Positions 36,026-48,222 of a stretch of DNA of 64,000 nucleotides are shown one piece after another. The stretch covers positions 3,052,718-3,116,717 of the forward strand of contig NC_041004.1 of NCBI RefSeq assembly GCF_004193775.1, in the 5' to 3' direction. Source of the DNA: Glycine soja (lineage: Eukaryota; Streptophyta; Magnoliopsida; Fabales; Fabaceae). The notes beneath the pieces are model-generated. The model had not been told where the DNA came from. It worked only from the letters and a program-made list of their open reading frames with translations, and did no database searches. Positions within the stretch are counted from its first letter, which is position 1; each line of letters begins with the position of its first letter. The position numbers and the translations under genes were made by a program.

Positions 36026-36466
36026 CTAGCAGACTTTGAACTCACTATGAATTTCGAGTTCCTTCGCGCAGTCATGATGAAACTCAGGTGCTCCAAATTC
36101 CTTAAATTTCTCACACTGCAATTATAACAACACAAACCCAAATTAATCATACAGAAATTCGACCCAGAGATCCCTTAGCAATTAGTGCAAATCTTTTTTC
36201 AAGAATTTACAAAATTAATTAATAGGTGAAATTGAAAGAAGGGGATTCATAATCTTGGAACGTAATTGAGTTACAAACATTCTTGTTCTATGAAAGAAAG
36301 AAAGGTTCTTGATTTAGAATAAACGCATGATTAATTAGTGTAACACCCACGTTGGTAATATTAGAAAGGTTTTATAATATGTGTATACCTGCTGGAGATC
36401 GAGATGCTTGAATCCATGTCCACGACGATCTTTGCCTAATCCTGGAAACAATCTTGCAATCTTCAT
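36026..36466 (-). CDS. DUF1442-derived two-exon small ORF, copy 3 (putative 55-residue protein)
   Basis: I do not recognise this as a known protein. Exon 1 is 36466-36389 (26 codons, starting MKIARLFPG and containing RRGHGFKHL), with donor CAG|GTATAC. Exon 2 is 36115-36026 after a TTGCAG acceptor, starting CEKFKEFGAPE and ending FKVC then TAG. The join is in phase, giving 55 residues with cysteines at 27, 42 and 55 and a basic N-terminal half. Exon 2 clearly descends from DUF1442 exon 2, but a shift after the first 11 codons gives a new frame. A TTTCCAG at about 36446-36452 could instead be an acceptor, in which case the upstream start would lie elsewhere. No signal peptide. It may equally be a relic whose open frame is chance. 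Confidence 0.4.
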
Positions 36467-36479
36467 CTAAATCATATGC

Positions 36480-37230
36480 AAAGAAAAAAAAGAACGAAAC
36501 AATTAAAATAGAATGAGTTTGTGTGTACCATGGGCTTGATGGCGAGGGCTAGCAAAATCTGGTCCCAGGATCATAACTCCTAACTCCAAAATATTGAAGT
36601 TTCATATCGATTTTCTCAATTCTTCCCAATTGATATATTTATTGAACAATTTTATTTATTACTAATTAATTTTAAAATAAAATCTAGCATAATAATATTA
36701 GAGTATACTCTAACGTTTCCCGTACCACTAGTATCCACCATTTTATTGTTCATGCGACAATTCCATGTTTTACAGAATTTTTTAATGAAATATGTAATCT
36801 TTTATTGAATTTTTTGAATAATGGGTGATTCTAATTAAAAGATTTAATTGAATTTTTTAAAAATAATTACAGAATTTGATTGAATTTTTGAATAATTGAA
36901 AGATTCAATTAATTTTTTTAAAATAATTAAAATTTTTATGGAACTGTTTAATGATTAAAATATTCAATTAATTTTTAATTATAATTAAAAAAATTAATAA
37001 TTATATAGTTAAATATATTATTATAGACTTATTTTATGCTTTTAAGAAATTAAAAAAACGGTGAAAATAAAATTTATTATTTTCTTATGGTCACAATTTT
37101 TTTCCCCACTATAATATTGATATTGATAAGCATCCATTTATTTAATTTATTTTTTCAGTTTCTTAATTTCAAAAGAAGCAAGGCATACCCAAGAACCAGA
37201 AACTCTAGAATCTAGTTCCACACTTCCTTT
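36480..37230. other. AT-rich intergenic DNA, promoter side of the nitroreductase-like gene
   Basis: Repetitive ATTGAATTTTTTxAATAAT blocks occur at about 36790-36990. No gene recognised; the last 100 bases should contain the 5' UTR of the next gene. Confidence 0.55.
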
Positions 37231-37238
37231 TAAAAAAG

Positions 37239-40200
37239 ATGTCATCATCTCTTCTTCCTCTCCGCAACCTCACCACCACCACCACCCTACCACCATCACC
37301 ACTCCTCCTCCATTTCCTCCCTGCACCCCCCCTCATTCCCTCATTCACTCCCCCTTCATTCCAATCCCAAGCCATGGCCTCCTTCTCTTCATCATCTTCA
37401 CCCTCTCCTTCCACATCATCATCTTCATCTCAAAACAACAACCTCGACGAACACGAACACAAATTGTCCCACGTGCTCAAATACCACAACCAAACCAAGC
37501 ACAGCTTCACCAACTACGCCCGCGGGCCCCACAACCTGGACTGGGCCAACCAGCCCAACCCATTCCGCAGGTATCTCTCTTCCCCTCTCCTCCCTCTTCT
37601 CCATTCAGAACCAAACCCACAAACCCTAACCCTAACACCCCTTTACCACTCCCTCTTCCTCTCCCTCCCCTCTCCGCACCCCCCCGTTTCCAAATCCACC
37701 CTCTCCCAGCTCCTCTTCGACTCCCTCTCCCTCTCCGCGTGGAAATCCACGGGCTTCTCCACCTGGTCCCTTAGGGTTAATCCCAGCAGCGGCAACCTGC
37801 ACCCCACCGAGGCCTACGTCGTTGCACCACCCATACCCGGTGTGTCCGATTCCGCTTTTGTCGCTCATTATGCCCCAAAGGAGCATTCTTTGGAGCTCAG
37901 AGCTGAAATCCCATCTGGGTTTTTCCCCAAGTTTTTTCCTCCCAATTCGTTCCTTGTTGGGTTGTCCTCTGTTTTCTGGCGCGAGGCTTGGAAGTACGGG
38001 GAACGTGCCTTCAGGTACCAGTAAAATTATCAATTTCATCCTTAAACTCCTCTCTCACGTATTAAGTTGTCTTATAAATACTAGGGTCTAGGTGGTCTTA
38101 TTTCAAGATATAGTATTGCATTCTAGGAATGCTATTAGTTTTTTTTTTTTTTTTTTTTGTGAAATAGGGTTTTTTCTTATATACAAGAAAGTTTAGGTGA
38201 GTTGAGTTCGTCCCGTGGCTCACTAGGGGGTTCATTAGGGTCAGAGCAGGCCTAAAGCTCAAAGAGGGCTTAGAGTTCCTTATAGATTATCTATGAACAA
38301 GGTGCTTAAATCGGCAATGGGAATCGAATGAACTCACGTCTTTTTAGGAATATTATTAGTTCGAACATATCTAGTTTACATTTAGTAATTTCAGAAAATA
38401 AATAGAAATTCTTTTAATTAAAAAAATTAGATAATAAAAGTAGAGAAATGTGAAAGAATGAAATGGGGGTAAGTAATTATTGTTGGAACTAACTTTTATT
38501 TTCATGGGAATATAAGATATACTAACTTTTACCACGGGAATAAGAAGTAAAGCAAATGAGAATAGATTTGGAGTTTAATGCCTATATACTGAAAATGTAA
38601 AATTAGCTAGAAATGTATTTTTTCAAAACTTGTACTGAACATGGGAATTTGATGCTCCCGATTTCATTTTCGTGGGAATAATTTGTGATAGCCTGAAACA
38701 AACACGACTTTAGAAATCATGTTAAGTTGTCACTTAAATATTAAAAATTCTTCAAATTTGTCATTTTATTTTACTGAAAATACATTGAATCAGGGACTGA
38801 AGTGATGAATATTTTATACTTGAGGAATTACTTACATAGTTTTAGGGGTGAAGTTGATGGCTTATTCAATTCAGGTACTGTAACCATGATGTTGGTCACG
38901 CCATTGGTGCGGTTGCCATGGCTGCTGCGGGTCTTGGTTGGGATGTGAAGGTTCTGGACTCTCTAGGGTGTGAGGAGTTGAAGAGTCTCATGGGGCTTCA
39001 TGTTTTCCCTGAGTTTGAGATTCCGTCTCGTGCTGTTAGAGGGAAGATTCCAGAGATTGAGTTTGAGCATCCTGATTGTGTGATGCTGGTTTATCCAAGT
39101 GGGGTTGGTGGGTTTGATGTGAATTGGAAGGAGTTAAGTGAAGCTATATTGGGATTTGATAAGTTGGACTGGAAAGGGAAGCCTAATTCCCTTAGCAAAG
39201 AGCATGTGTGTTGGGAAGTTATTTATAGGACTGCTGAGGCTGTGAAGAAGCCTTTGACATTGGGGGAAAGATTCTTGGTTGAGCCATTTCAGAGGAGTGG
39301 TGTTTGTGGGGAGAGTGCGTATAAGGGATTGACTGTGAGGGAAGTTGTTAGGAAGCGTAGGAGTGCTGTTGATATGGATGGAGTTACTGAAATTGAGAGA
39401 GATGCCTTTTATCAGATTCTGTTGCATTGTCTTCCTTCAGGTTGCCAGGGTGGAGGGAGGCAAGGGAGGGAGCTGGCATTGCCATTCCGAGCACTTCCAT
39501 GGGATGCTGAGGTTCATGCTGCTTTGTTTGTGCATAGAGTGGTGGGGTTGCCCCAAGGATTGTATTTTCTAGTCAGGAATGAAGATCATTTTGATAAATT
39601 GAAGAAAGCTATGCTTCCTGACTTTTTGTGGACCAAACCTGAGGGCTGCCCTGATGATCTTCCTTTGTATGAACTACTTAGATTGGATTGCCGGCAACTT
39701 TCCAAGCAGCTTTCATGCCACCAGGTATGTAGTGATTGGTGATTGCCTATGTGCCGTTTACATTTTTGCATTGCTTTCTGGATTTTCTTGAAGTGTGAAT
39801 TATGTTGTACTGATCAAATAGTGTTCTAGTTAGATTGTGAAACACAGTCATTGAAATGCAGTTTACTGGATTAGTATTTAGTAATATATTTATCTGTTTC
39901 ACAATTCACACATACTACTGTCTGGTAGTCTTGTCCCTATGATTGAATAAGTTGATAGACTGTTGTTTATTCCTATTAGCATCATAGTTTGGAGTTTGAG
40001 TTTTAGGGTATGAAAGGTATTAAGTTATTTCCTTGCTTTATTATCCCTAGAGCTAGAGTGATTTTGAGGGACAGAAATGATTTAGGGTTTGATTTATTGT
40101 ATCTATTAATAGCTCTAATGTAAAATGACATCATACCATCATTCTTATTGCTAATAATATCATTCTTATTTCTGACTAGAATCTGAACTGATACTCAATG

Positions 40201-41233
40201 AATATTGTATATAACCTTTCTAATGTAACTCGTACTTGCAGGACATTGCAAGTGATGGTTGCTTCAGCCTTGGTATGTTGGCCCGTATGGAACCTACTTT
40301 GCGCGAGAAGAATGTCTGGATGTATCCACGTTTATTTTGGGAGACTGGAGTTCTTGGACAGGTGCTGTACCTTGAAGCACATGCTATTGGAATCTCAGCA
40401 ACTGGAATTGGTTGTTTCTTTGATAACCCCGGTATGATTCTTTGTTTTCACCATTGCTTTGAGAACATTTGTCCGGTGGCAGTTATTTTTGGTAAATATT
40501 TGTTTTTTGCTCCAAGTCCTTGCCATGTTATCAGTCTTCTATTGCAGGAAAATGATATTGCTTCGAGTATCTGGTTTTTTCTTGGCTTTGCCTTTTTGAC
40601 ACTTTAGTTGGTAGCATGATATGTATTTCACCAGAAATGCATGTTATCCTGATAAAAGCTTTCAGATGCAGAACCAAATTCTAGGGTCCTGACTTCTCAC
40701 TTTATATAACAATTGAATTGAATTATTGAACAATTAAAGGATTTTCTAATTGCTAAAGAGTAATGATTGTACGTTTTAGATGGAGAACCAGATTCCTACT
40801 TTATCTGGCATCTGTTTTTTGCTCACAATTGGTTATAGATGAGAGAAAAACCATTTGAAAACAGGGTTTGGTTGTCTCTGCCTGCTCACTTTCAGTGGAA
40901 TGAGAAAAATTGTGGGATGTGGAGAGTGAGAGTAGGGAGAAATGTCACACCTCTTGTTTAAATTAAAACTCACAGGTCACACCCCAACAATTATACTATT
41001 ATACACTACCATATACACTACCATGTTTCTCACTATGTCTTTCTTGTAAAGATATTCCTTTTAAAAAAAAAATTAAGGATGGATTAGTTTGTGTTCTTTT
41101 TGCAGTTCATCAGTTGCTTGGGTTAAAAGGGTCAACATTCCAGAGCCTCTATCATTTTACCGTTGGAGGTCCTGTCTTAGACAAGCGTATAATGAGTTTA
41201 CCAGCATATCCAGGCCCTGATGTTGATGCTTAA
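37239..41233 (+). CDS. Two-domain nitroreductase / SagB-type dehydrogenase-like flavoprotein
   Basis: Exons 37239-38014, 38875-39724, 40242-40431 and 41106-41233 join in phase to 647 residues. The N-terminal 85 residues are Ser/Thr/Pro-rich, probably an organelle (plastid) transit peptide; a second ATG 46 codons in could be an alternative start. A first nitroreductase-like half follows, with AWKSTGFSTWSLRVNPSSGN then LHPTEAY, where the SSGxLHPxE string is typical of SagB-type/FMN nitroreductase folds. A second half begins near LTVREVVRKRRSAVDMD and contains ALPFRALPWDAEVHAALFV, then EAHAIGISATGIGCFFDNP and VHQLLGL. Family members bind FMN and reduce small molecules using NAD(P)H, but the plant substrate is unknown. 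It resembles the Arabidopsis protein annotated simply as nitroreductase family. Reads as intact. A copy of the dispersed repeat begins about 100 bp after the stop. Confidence 0.9.
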
Positions 41234-41330
41234 AGCTGCTCTATGACTTCAAATTGCCATTCAATGTTTAGGGAAAGTTATACAATAAAGGGCCTCAGAT
41301 GAATCTCTAAAACAGTTTTTAAATTGTTAT

Positions 41331-42605
41331 ATACCCTTTGTATATGTGAATTGCTCTGCGTAGGTAAAAACTTGTCTGCACACACAACTACACATTTGAT
41401 CATTTTTATATGACCTTAGTAACAAACTACCTTGTATAGTGAATGTCTAATAGTTATCACAGTAATAAATCTAGATAGAGTAAATGGTAAATCATAGAGC
41501 TGTATAGTTTAGCTTTAGGGATTCGTTTCTTAGTTTGTTGCATTCTCTGGATTTTCTCTCATAGTGATGATGACATTTTCCGTGAAAATGTCTTTATTTT
41601 TTTGTTGCTTGGTGTAAATATTTTCTACTAATTTTCTATCATTTTTTTTTTTACTTTTACTCAAATTTCCTGGCAGTTTTCTCTCTAACTATGGTATTCT
41701 CAACATTAATTAATTATATGATGGTATTCTCAACTGTTTTTTGTTCCTCTCCTACCCCCGGACAGTGACATGCTTGTAAATGAATGCAGTCGCACCTAAT
41801 CCCAGTTATCATTTGTTTAGTGCAAGAAAAAGAGTGAAAAAGACAAATGATAGCCAAAAAATAGAAAGATAAATACAATGTATCCAAACTATATTTTTTA
41901 TATTTAGATAAATCTATGCAATGAATAGCATTTTATTTTGCTTCTTACAAAAATCTATAATGTATCTTTAATTATATTCAATTGCTTTTTTATATTTAAG
42001 AAAATCTATCCATGAAAGTTCAAAAATAAATCTCGGAGGTATATCTTATATTTAATTTTTTATCAAGAAGTCACAAGTATGAATGATAATGAGTTAAAAT
42101 TCAATTTCCTTAAACTTTTAAGTAAGATTTGAAGCTCAAATTTTATAAATAAAAAAATGTTTGAAAAAAAAATGATCTTGATGATTAAAATTTAATCATT
42201 AATAAATATTTTATGTTAGTGTTCTGATGAAAAAAAACTTTTTCGTTAAATTTATCTTGTATTGTATGATATATAGTCTAAGCTCAATGGTTGTTGACAT
42301 GCTATAGGGGTTTTCATGTAAAATAAAGTTTACTTGAAATGTTATGTAAGGTGCTAGAATAGGGATGGACAAAAAAAATGAATTGAATTGTGTGAGAATT
42401 AAGTCGAACCCAAAAATAATTCATTCTAATCAAACTGAATTGAAAAATAGTTATAAAAGTTCTAATCAAATTGTTCTCTGAATCGAGCTAAACTATTTTT
42501 TTTAATTGAATAGTATTCTAAAAAATTAGTTTTTCAGTTTTAAATCAACATTTTTCTGACTTAGTTTTAGACTAAAACTTGCGTATGTGCTCGAAACAGT
42601 TATTT
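41331..42605 (+). repeat. Unclassified long repeat, copy D (3' flank of nitroreductase-like gene)
   Basis: Colinear with 30931-32275 of copy C. Shared blocks are ATACCCTTTGTA, ACACACAACTACACATTTG, TTTAGGGATTCGTTTCTTAG, ATGCAGTCGCACCTAATCCC and GTGCTCGAAACAGTT. It ends abruptly at the last of these, where copy C continues. Its left border falls in the likely 3' UTR of the gene. Confidence 0.75.
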
Positions 42606-42609
42606 GTAT

Positions 42610-44520
42610 TTTTTTTTATAAATACATATAATTGGACTAAGAATTAATTTATTTAAAAATAGATGAAAATAACTTATAAACTCTAATAATTTTATCTTAT
42701 TCAACTATAGTTTAATTAACGAATAAGATGTGCACAAATTATAGTTATTTAATCACAAAATTATGATAATAAATTTATTATTTTTTATAACAAATTTTTT
42801 ATAAGTTATACTAAAAAACAATTATGATTGATTAATGATAAAAAAGTTTAACAAATAAAATAAAAAGTGAGAGATATGAAAAGAATAATAATAAAATATC
42901 ACATATTTTAGCATCCTGCTTGCTTTGTTAGAACTCATGACGGACATGATAGTTATGCTTGAAAAAACGGTCCATCTAAGAGGTGGAGTACCGAGTCAGA
43001 AAAATAGGGCAATAAGGTTGAAATATTAACAAGTAACTATAAAAGAATAAAAGTGGGGAGATACAGTTTTTCTTTTTTCAACAGATCATTCATTGGAAAT
43101 CAATCTTACAAATGCATATGCAAAGGCTTATGCTTACCTAAAATTAGGTCAGTTTCAACATGATTATAAATAATTCAACTTGAATTCAAATTGACAGAAT
43201 TTTTTAGTGGAAGTTTGATTGGATTGCTCAACATCCCATCCAGCCATACTAGTTTCAGATTTCAAAATAACTTGCTGGCCACATTTTTTCCCCAAGGAAA
43301 TGAAAAGCCCCATGGACCTAATTAGAGAAATAGTTTTCAAATTCAAGCAAAGTTGACCGGTATATAACATGGAAAATTGACCGGTATTCATCATGTGAAG
43401 GTGTATATGACTTGGTTAAGTTGAAAATTAAAATATATACATACATATATACATATGACTGGGTCATCAAGTTAAGTTGAAAATTGAAATATATACATAC
43501 ATATAAATTAGTCCCAGCAGAATTTTCAGTGTATCTGCATACGTTCATCGAAGTGATATCTACATTTTCAGGAGGTAACTGTACATCCAAAATGTATATA
43601 GACACGACAGATAACTTTTCTTCTTTAGAAATTAAAATTGTACATAGTCAAAATGGATAACTTTTCAGAAGATCCTCTAGCAGTATACTAATAAAGACAA
43701 AAAATTAATGATTCAACAAATGGCATTATTTGCAGTCCTTGATGGAGCCTGGAAGGCATGCACATGGTGCCTTGTTCAAATATATTATAATTCCTTCAAA
43801 AATGATGATCCACAATCTCCTTACTAAGATTACCTTTCTGCCAATTTGCATTATTTGTATCAAACTTAGTTTTGATGTCACCGGTCAGGAAGCAGTCGAG
43901 TTTCCTCTGCATGGAAGAGTCACATCTTTCATGTTGTACAACAGTTCCATATTTACAGCAAAAAGGTTCATAGTTCCACATCAATGTATACCATGATCAC
44001 ACAAGTCAACCTCTCTATGTTCCAATTTGTCTGAACGCCCCAACAAAGTGAATACCAGCAATTCCACTACTAGCAAGGATCTCATGCCAAGACAGATGGA
44101 AGTATGTGAAGCATAGGAATAAGGGACCGAAGGAGTGAAATGTTGTTCAGTGAGGTGCTTGAACAGAAGTCCTGGAGGTTTTTTTTCTCTAAAATTTAAA
44201 GTTTTTGAATGTTTCAATGTTCTTTAATATTCCCTAGTCAAAATCATTGGTAAGTTTATCATAAATATGGATGATTCACCTCACAGCTTCAATGTCATAG
44301 CTTCTGGATATGAGAACTGGTTTTCAAGGATTTAAACCTTAGAACTTGAACAAGCTCCAACTTTCGTGCAGTGAAGTGTAACTTCTGCTTCTGCATATAT
44401 CAAATGTAGTAGTGACAGATTACTGCAATGACAATGAGTCAATTGCTTAAAAAATGCCAAGCATCATAAGAACACTGGGAAATTTCAATTCACATGGAAG
44501 GGATTGCTGAATCCAATATT
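42610..44520. other. Intergenic, 3' flank of the Ycf20-like gene, unidentified moderate-complexity block
   Basis: 42610-42900 is A/T-rich. 43405-43452 and 43453-43505 are a tandem repeat of about 50 bp carrying a run of ATATATACATAC. 43640-44520 is less AT-rich and more gene-like in texture, but I could not match any frame to a family. Part of it may be a long 3' UTR of the Ycf20-like gene (minus strand) or a non-coding transcript. Confidence 0.45.
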
Positions 44521-44529
44521 GAGATCAAA

Positions 44530-45689
44530 TCAATATTTGAAGGAATCTAAGAAAAGTCCCAGTGTAAGGCCAGCCTTCCAATAATTAAACAAGGAAATAA
44601 GGCTCCTACTCTTTCGAACTAAAGGAAGAGAAGCTCTGTACATGAGAGCCCCAATGCCTTCCACAACAGCCACAGCCAAGGCAGCAGATAGAATATCCCA
44701 GTCACCAGTTTGTCCAATAACAGTGGCAAAGGCCGTTGCACAGTAAAATCCAACCAAGAAGAAAAACAGCTTCAATGGAAGATTTTTCTTTACCTCCTGA
44801 ATCTTAGAACCTAACTTGGTCTGAAACTCTTGAATCACTCTAATTATGCGAGTCCTTCCATTAGTGCTATTTGAAGTAGAAGGACTAAAACTGCTGTCAT
44901 TTAAGCTGCTTCTAACTGACCAAGTCATCCTCCTGAAGAGGAACATAAAGACTTAATATCCTGAGAAAAAGTTCAACAACAATAAATGGTTCTCTTCATA
45001 TAATTAACTTTTGCTATTCACCTATAGAGTGTATGAAATGTTTCAAATAGCACATGCAAGTGCAGGCACATTTACATGTTCATATTTATATCCCAAAATA
45101 GCTAAAAAAATATCAGCTTCTCTGAATGATAAAACAATCCTAGCCTACCCAACTTTGAAAGAACTCAAATATTACTTTATGACTTTCACATCAAATTAAG
45201 TCGATCATGATTTTTGCAATACAACACATCATTACTGTAAATACTCAATTACACCTGACCAAATAATTGGAAAATCTGTAACCCAACAAAACACTAGTAG
45301 AACTGTTTAACAAGTAACAACAAAGACAAGTTTATAATATAATCCTGTATTAAATATAACTACGTATCTGAATTCCATGTTAGCTTTTATTCATTACAGA
45401 ACCTCCAACTATGCAACACATATCTAAAGTTATCTCATTATATGCCTAGATTCTCTGCAGGATAGAATGTTATAAAGCATAAACTGCCACTGACTTACTT
45501 GAAACTGAAAGTTAAACAAGGTTGACCAAAACTGAAGAAGCTTGGACAGCATTGCTTCTGGCAGAACGTGGTTTTGTAAAAGAATGCAGCGAGAGCAACT
45601 TTAGAAACTCCTGAACCGACATAATCAAGAGATTTAACTTGTGCACTAGTCATACAACTGGATGACCTCATTGTAGTCGCAAACAACAT
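44530..45689 (-). CDS. Ycf20-like protein (DUF565), chloroplast
   Basis: Coding exons 45689-45499 and 44932-44530 join in phase (AA|G) to 197 residues ending TGA. The first 64 residues are Ser/Cys/Lys-rich without acidic clusters, consistent with a plastid transit peptide. The second exon has RVIQEFQTKLGSKIQE, then KLFFFLVGFYCATAFATVIG (hydrophobic), then ALAVAVVEGIGALMYR and LFNYWKAGLTLGLFLDSFKY, which match the Ycf20/DUF565 membrane region of cyanobacteria and plastids. Arabidopsis relatives affect non-photochemical quenching; the biochemical role is unknown. A 5' UTR intron is likely: acceptor just before 45704, donor CACACA|GTAAGC with a UTR exon ending at 46405. Intact as read. Confidence 0.88.
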
Positions 45690-46404
45690 GCAGAGTCCTC
45701 ACTCCTAGAGATAATACAAGATATAAGAAACATCAATAGGCAGGCACATTACAACCAGATGCAGAGAATGACAACATACATAATCATAAACAACTGAAAA
45801 GTTCCAAAATCAATTATATTGGATACACTAAATGGAACCATGTGTAATTGGGAATTGCCATTTTCTCGTACGAGATTTTCACACGACATTACACAAAAAC
45901 ATAGACACAAGTTTTCCAAGAGATAAGTTCATCAAAAACCCACATAAGAGAATCCCTTCACATCAATAAAGTACTTGGAGATGAAAATTTAATATGCAGA
46001 AATATGAAATAGAATTACTCATGCAAATTTTTGCTAAACTAACACAATGAACTTCTTTTTTTAAAAAAAATAGCACAATGAATTCAATAGAAACCAAACA
46101 GTGCCTTTCAATTTTTGAATTGGATATTTTTCTTTTATTATCATGTTTGTATTTCACAGTAATCTGACTCAACTTAACTGCGTCTGCTTGTGAAAAATTA
46201 GTGGATTACATTATGTGATTTCAATGTTAAAAAATTACATCCTAATTTGGGTTTTGTTAATTGAAAAGGCACATTAAAATATCGAACAAAGAAAGAAAAA
46301 AAAAATACAATTTTGAAATGCAACCAAAATCATTGAAAGCAAAGAGCAAACTGGGTGTTTGAGCAATGAAAAGTTAAGGCTAAAGAGTGAAGTTAGAAGC
46401 TTAC

Positions 46405-46560
46405 TGTGTGTGTTGGTGAGCGCAAAGTGCGAATTTAGGGTAAAATTAGGGTACGAAGTTGTTTCAATCGAAGCTCTTATCATTTTCCGAAGAAAACGTA
46501 CACATAGGAAAGGAGTGTGAATACTGCCACTGGCGTGAGGTGCGGTGTGGCCAATACTGG
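46405..46560 (-). other. Probable non-coding first exon (5' UTR) of the Ycf20-like gene
   Basis: On the minus strand a less AT-rich segment ends with the donor CACACA|GTAAGC (GT at 46404-46403). The matching acceptor CTCTAG precedes 45704, 15 bases upstream of the ATG at 45689. The right-hand limit (transcription start) is a guess. Confidence 0.5.
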
Positions 46561-46599
46561 CCATCGCCCCTTTCCATAATTCTTTCATTTTTTTTAATT

Positions 46600-48100
46600 A
46601 TATATTTTAAGAGAAAAATGTTCAATGTAAAATTTTTTTATATAGTTATCCATTCACAATTTTCTTATCATAAATTTTTTTAATTTTTTAAAATAATTTA
46701 TGATTAGAAGATAATATAAAACTGTTTTCTCTTATCAGTACATGTGTCTTAAACTCATTTTAAAGTATATATCTTTTAGTGTTTTTACCTCTTTTATTTA
46801 GAAAATTAAGCTTGGTGATAAAATTTATTTTATTATTTATTTATTTTCTCATAATGTAGGTAAATACTACCATGGATCACTAAAACAAATTAAAGGAAAA
46901 CTTGACTAAGTTTAAGTGGTCGATGAGCTGAAGTTAAGATCGAATCGTTCAAGTATTATTCGAGTTCAATTCTTGATGAAAATAATCATTGGTTAGATTT
47001 TACTTATCTTTCGATTGAACTCTAGATTATTTAAAGTTTCTTTTTCCTAATGAATCGGATGGTTGAGACAAAAAAAAATTAAAGGAGTTTAGAGTGATGT
47101 TTATAGGATGTAAGAAGACAAGGCCCACTTATATACATTATTGGGTTTGATTTAATTGTCATGCATCTTATCAAATCACAAACTATCATTTATATGACAT
47201 TTAAGATAATTATTATAAAAATTAACAAACTTAACATTTTTTATGGTTTGTAATTGAATAATAATGTAAAACTATTCTACATTGTTTGTATAACTTATTT
47301 TCTCTTGGTTTAAACTTTAAAGCATAGCTTTAATGTTATTATTGAGTTAAATGCACATCTGATTCAACAACACAACTAGATCACCAATATAATTAGTTAT
47401 AACGATTTAAAATAACATGATATTATATATCTTAAGATATATCACGCAAAATGAGAAATGTTAGCGACATTGTCATTCTAATACTCTTTTCATTATAGAC
47501 GAAAATTTTGATGAAATCCACCGATATTTAAAATTGATGATTTCCAACAAATTTAACTAATCATAGAAGAATGTTAAAAATAATATTAGAAAAACTATGG
47601 CAATAATTTCTCAACATAAAATATACCTTAATTATAGTTCTACTATATTCAATGTTAAAATTTATACACTATGTTTCTTAATGTTATTGACTCTTCGTTG
47701 ACTTGATTTCGAGTTTAAATTAAATGACTTCATCAAAATTTTAAGTGAAGTAAGAATAAAGATAAATTTGTCTGATCTTAGTTCAGAACACTCTTATTAT
47801 AAAAAGGAATGGAAAAGCCTCCTTAGGACATCTGCATCACCAATGTTATTCTCGAATCTTTCCAACCAGGGAGGGAAATATTTGGAGCAATCTTCTGGGT
47901 CCCTCTGTGGCAGTCTTTTCCCCCCACCGACGGGTATGTTCATTGAATTAAAATATGCCTAAATTAATCTCAAGTCTCGACTATAGGTTTTACAATGAAA
48001 CATGTGTCATAATAATAAGAATTATGTATTTTCCAATCAAACAATAAGTTTGAACAGAAAATTTGATTTGTAGGTTAAATCATGCTTAAGATGCAAGGTA
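46600..48100. other. Intergenic, no gene recognised
   Basis: AT-rich. A less AT-rich patch at 47780-47950 has an open frame with no recognisable similarity. Confidence 0.5.
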
Positions 48101-48105
48101 GATTA

Positions 48106-48222
48106 AGTGTGTTTGGTTTAAAGGTTTCACAACTTTGAATACACTCAAACAGAAAAATGTGTCTTAATGATTTGGTTTCAACGGACATTTGAACACATTT
48201 TAAACGCCAAAACAAACACACT
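48106..48222. mobile_element. Tourist-like (PIF/Harbinger) MITE, 117 bp
   Basis: The ends are inverted: AGTGTGTTTGGTTT at 48106-48119, and the complement of AAAACAAACACACT at the right. It is flanked by TTA on both sides (48103-48105 and 48223-48225). The TTA target duplication fits PIF/Harbinger. Central sequence shows further inverted similarity. It lies 3' of the methyltransferase gene. Confidence 0.6.

Noticed and set aside
37205..38039. Minus-strand Gly/Glu/Arg-rich open frames
   Set aside because: Antisense of the Ser/Pro-rich first exon of the nitroreductase-like gene; composition artefacts.
47768..47962. 64-codon plus-strand frame
   Set aside because: No recognisable similarity, no splice or promoter context; not called as a gene.
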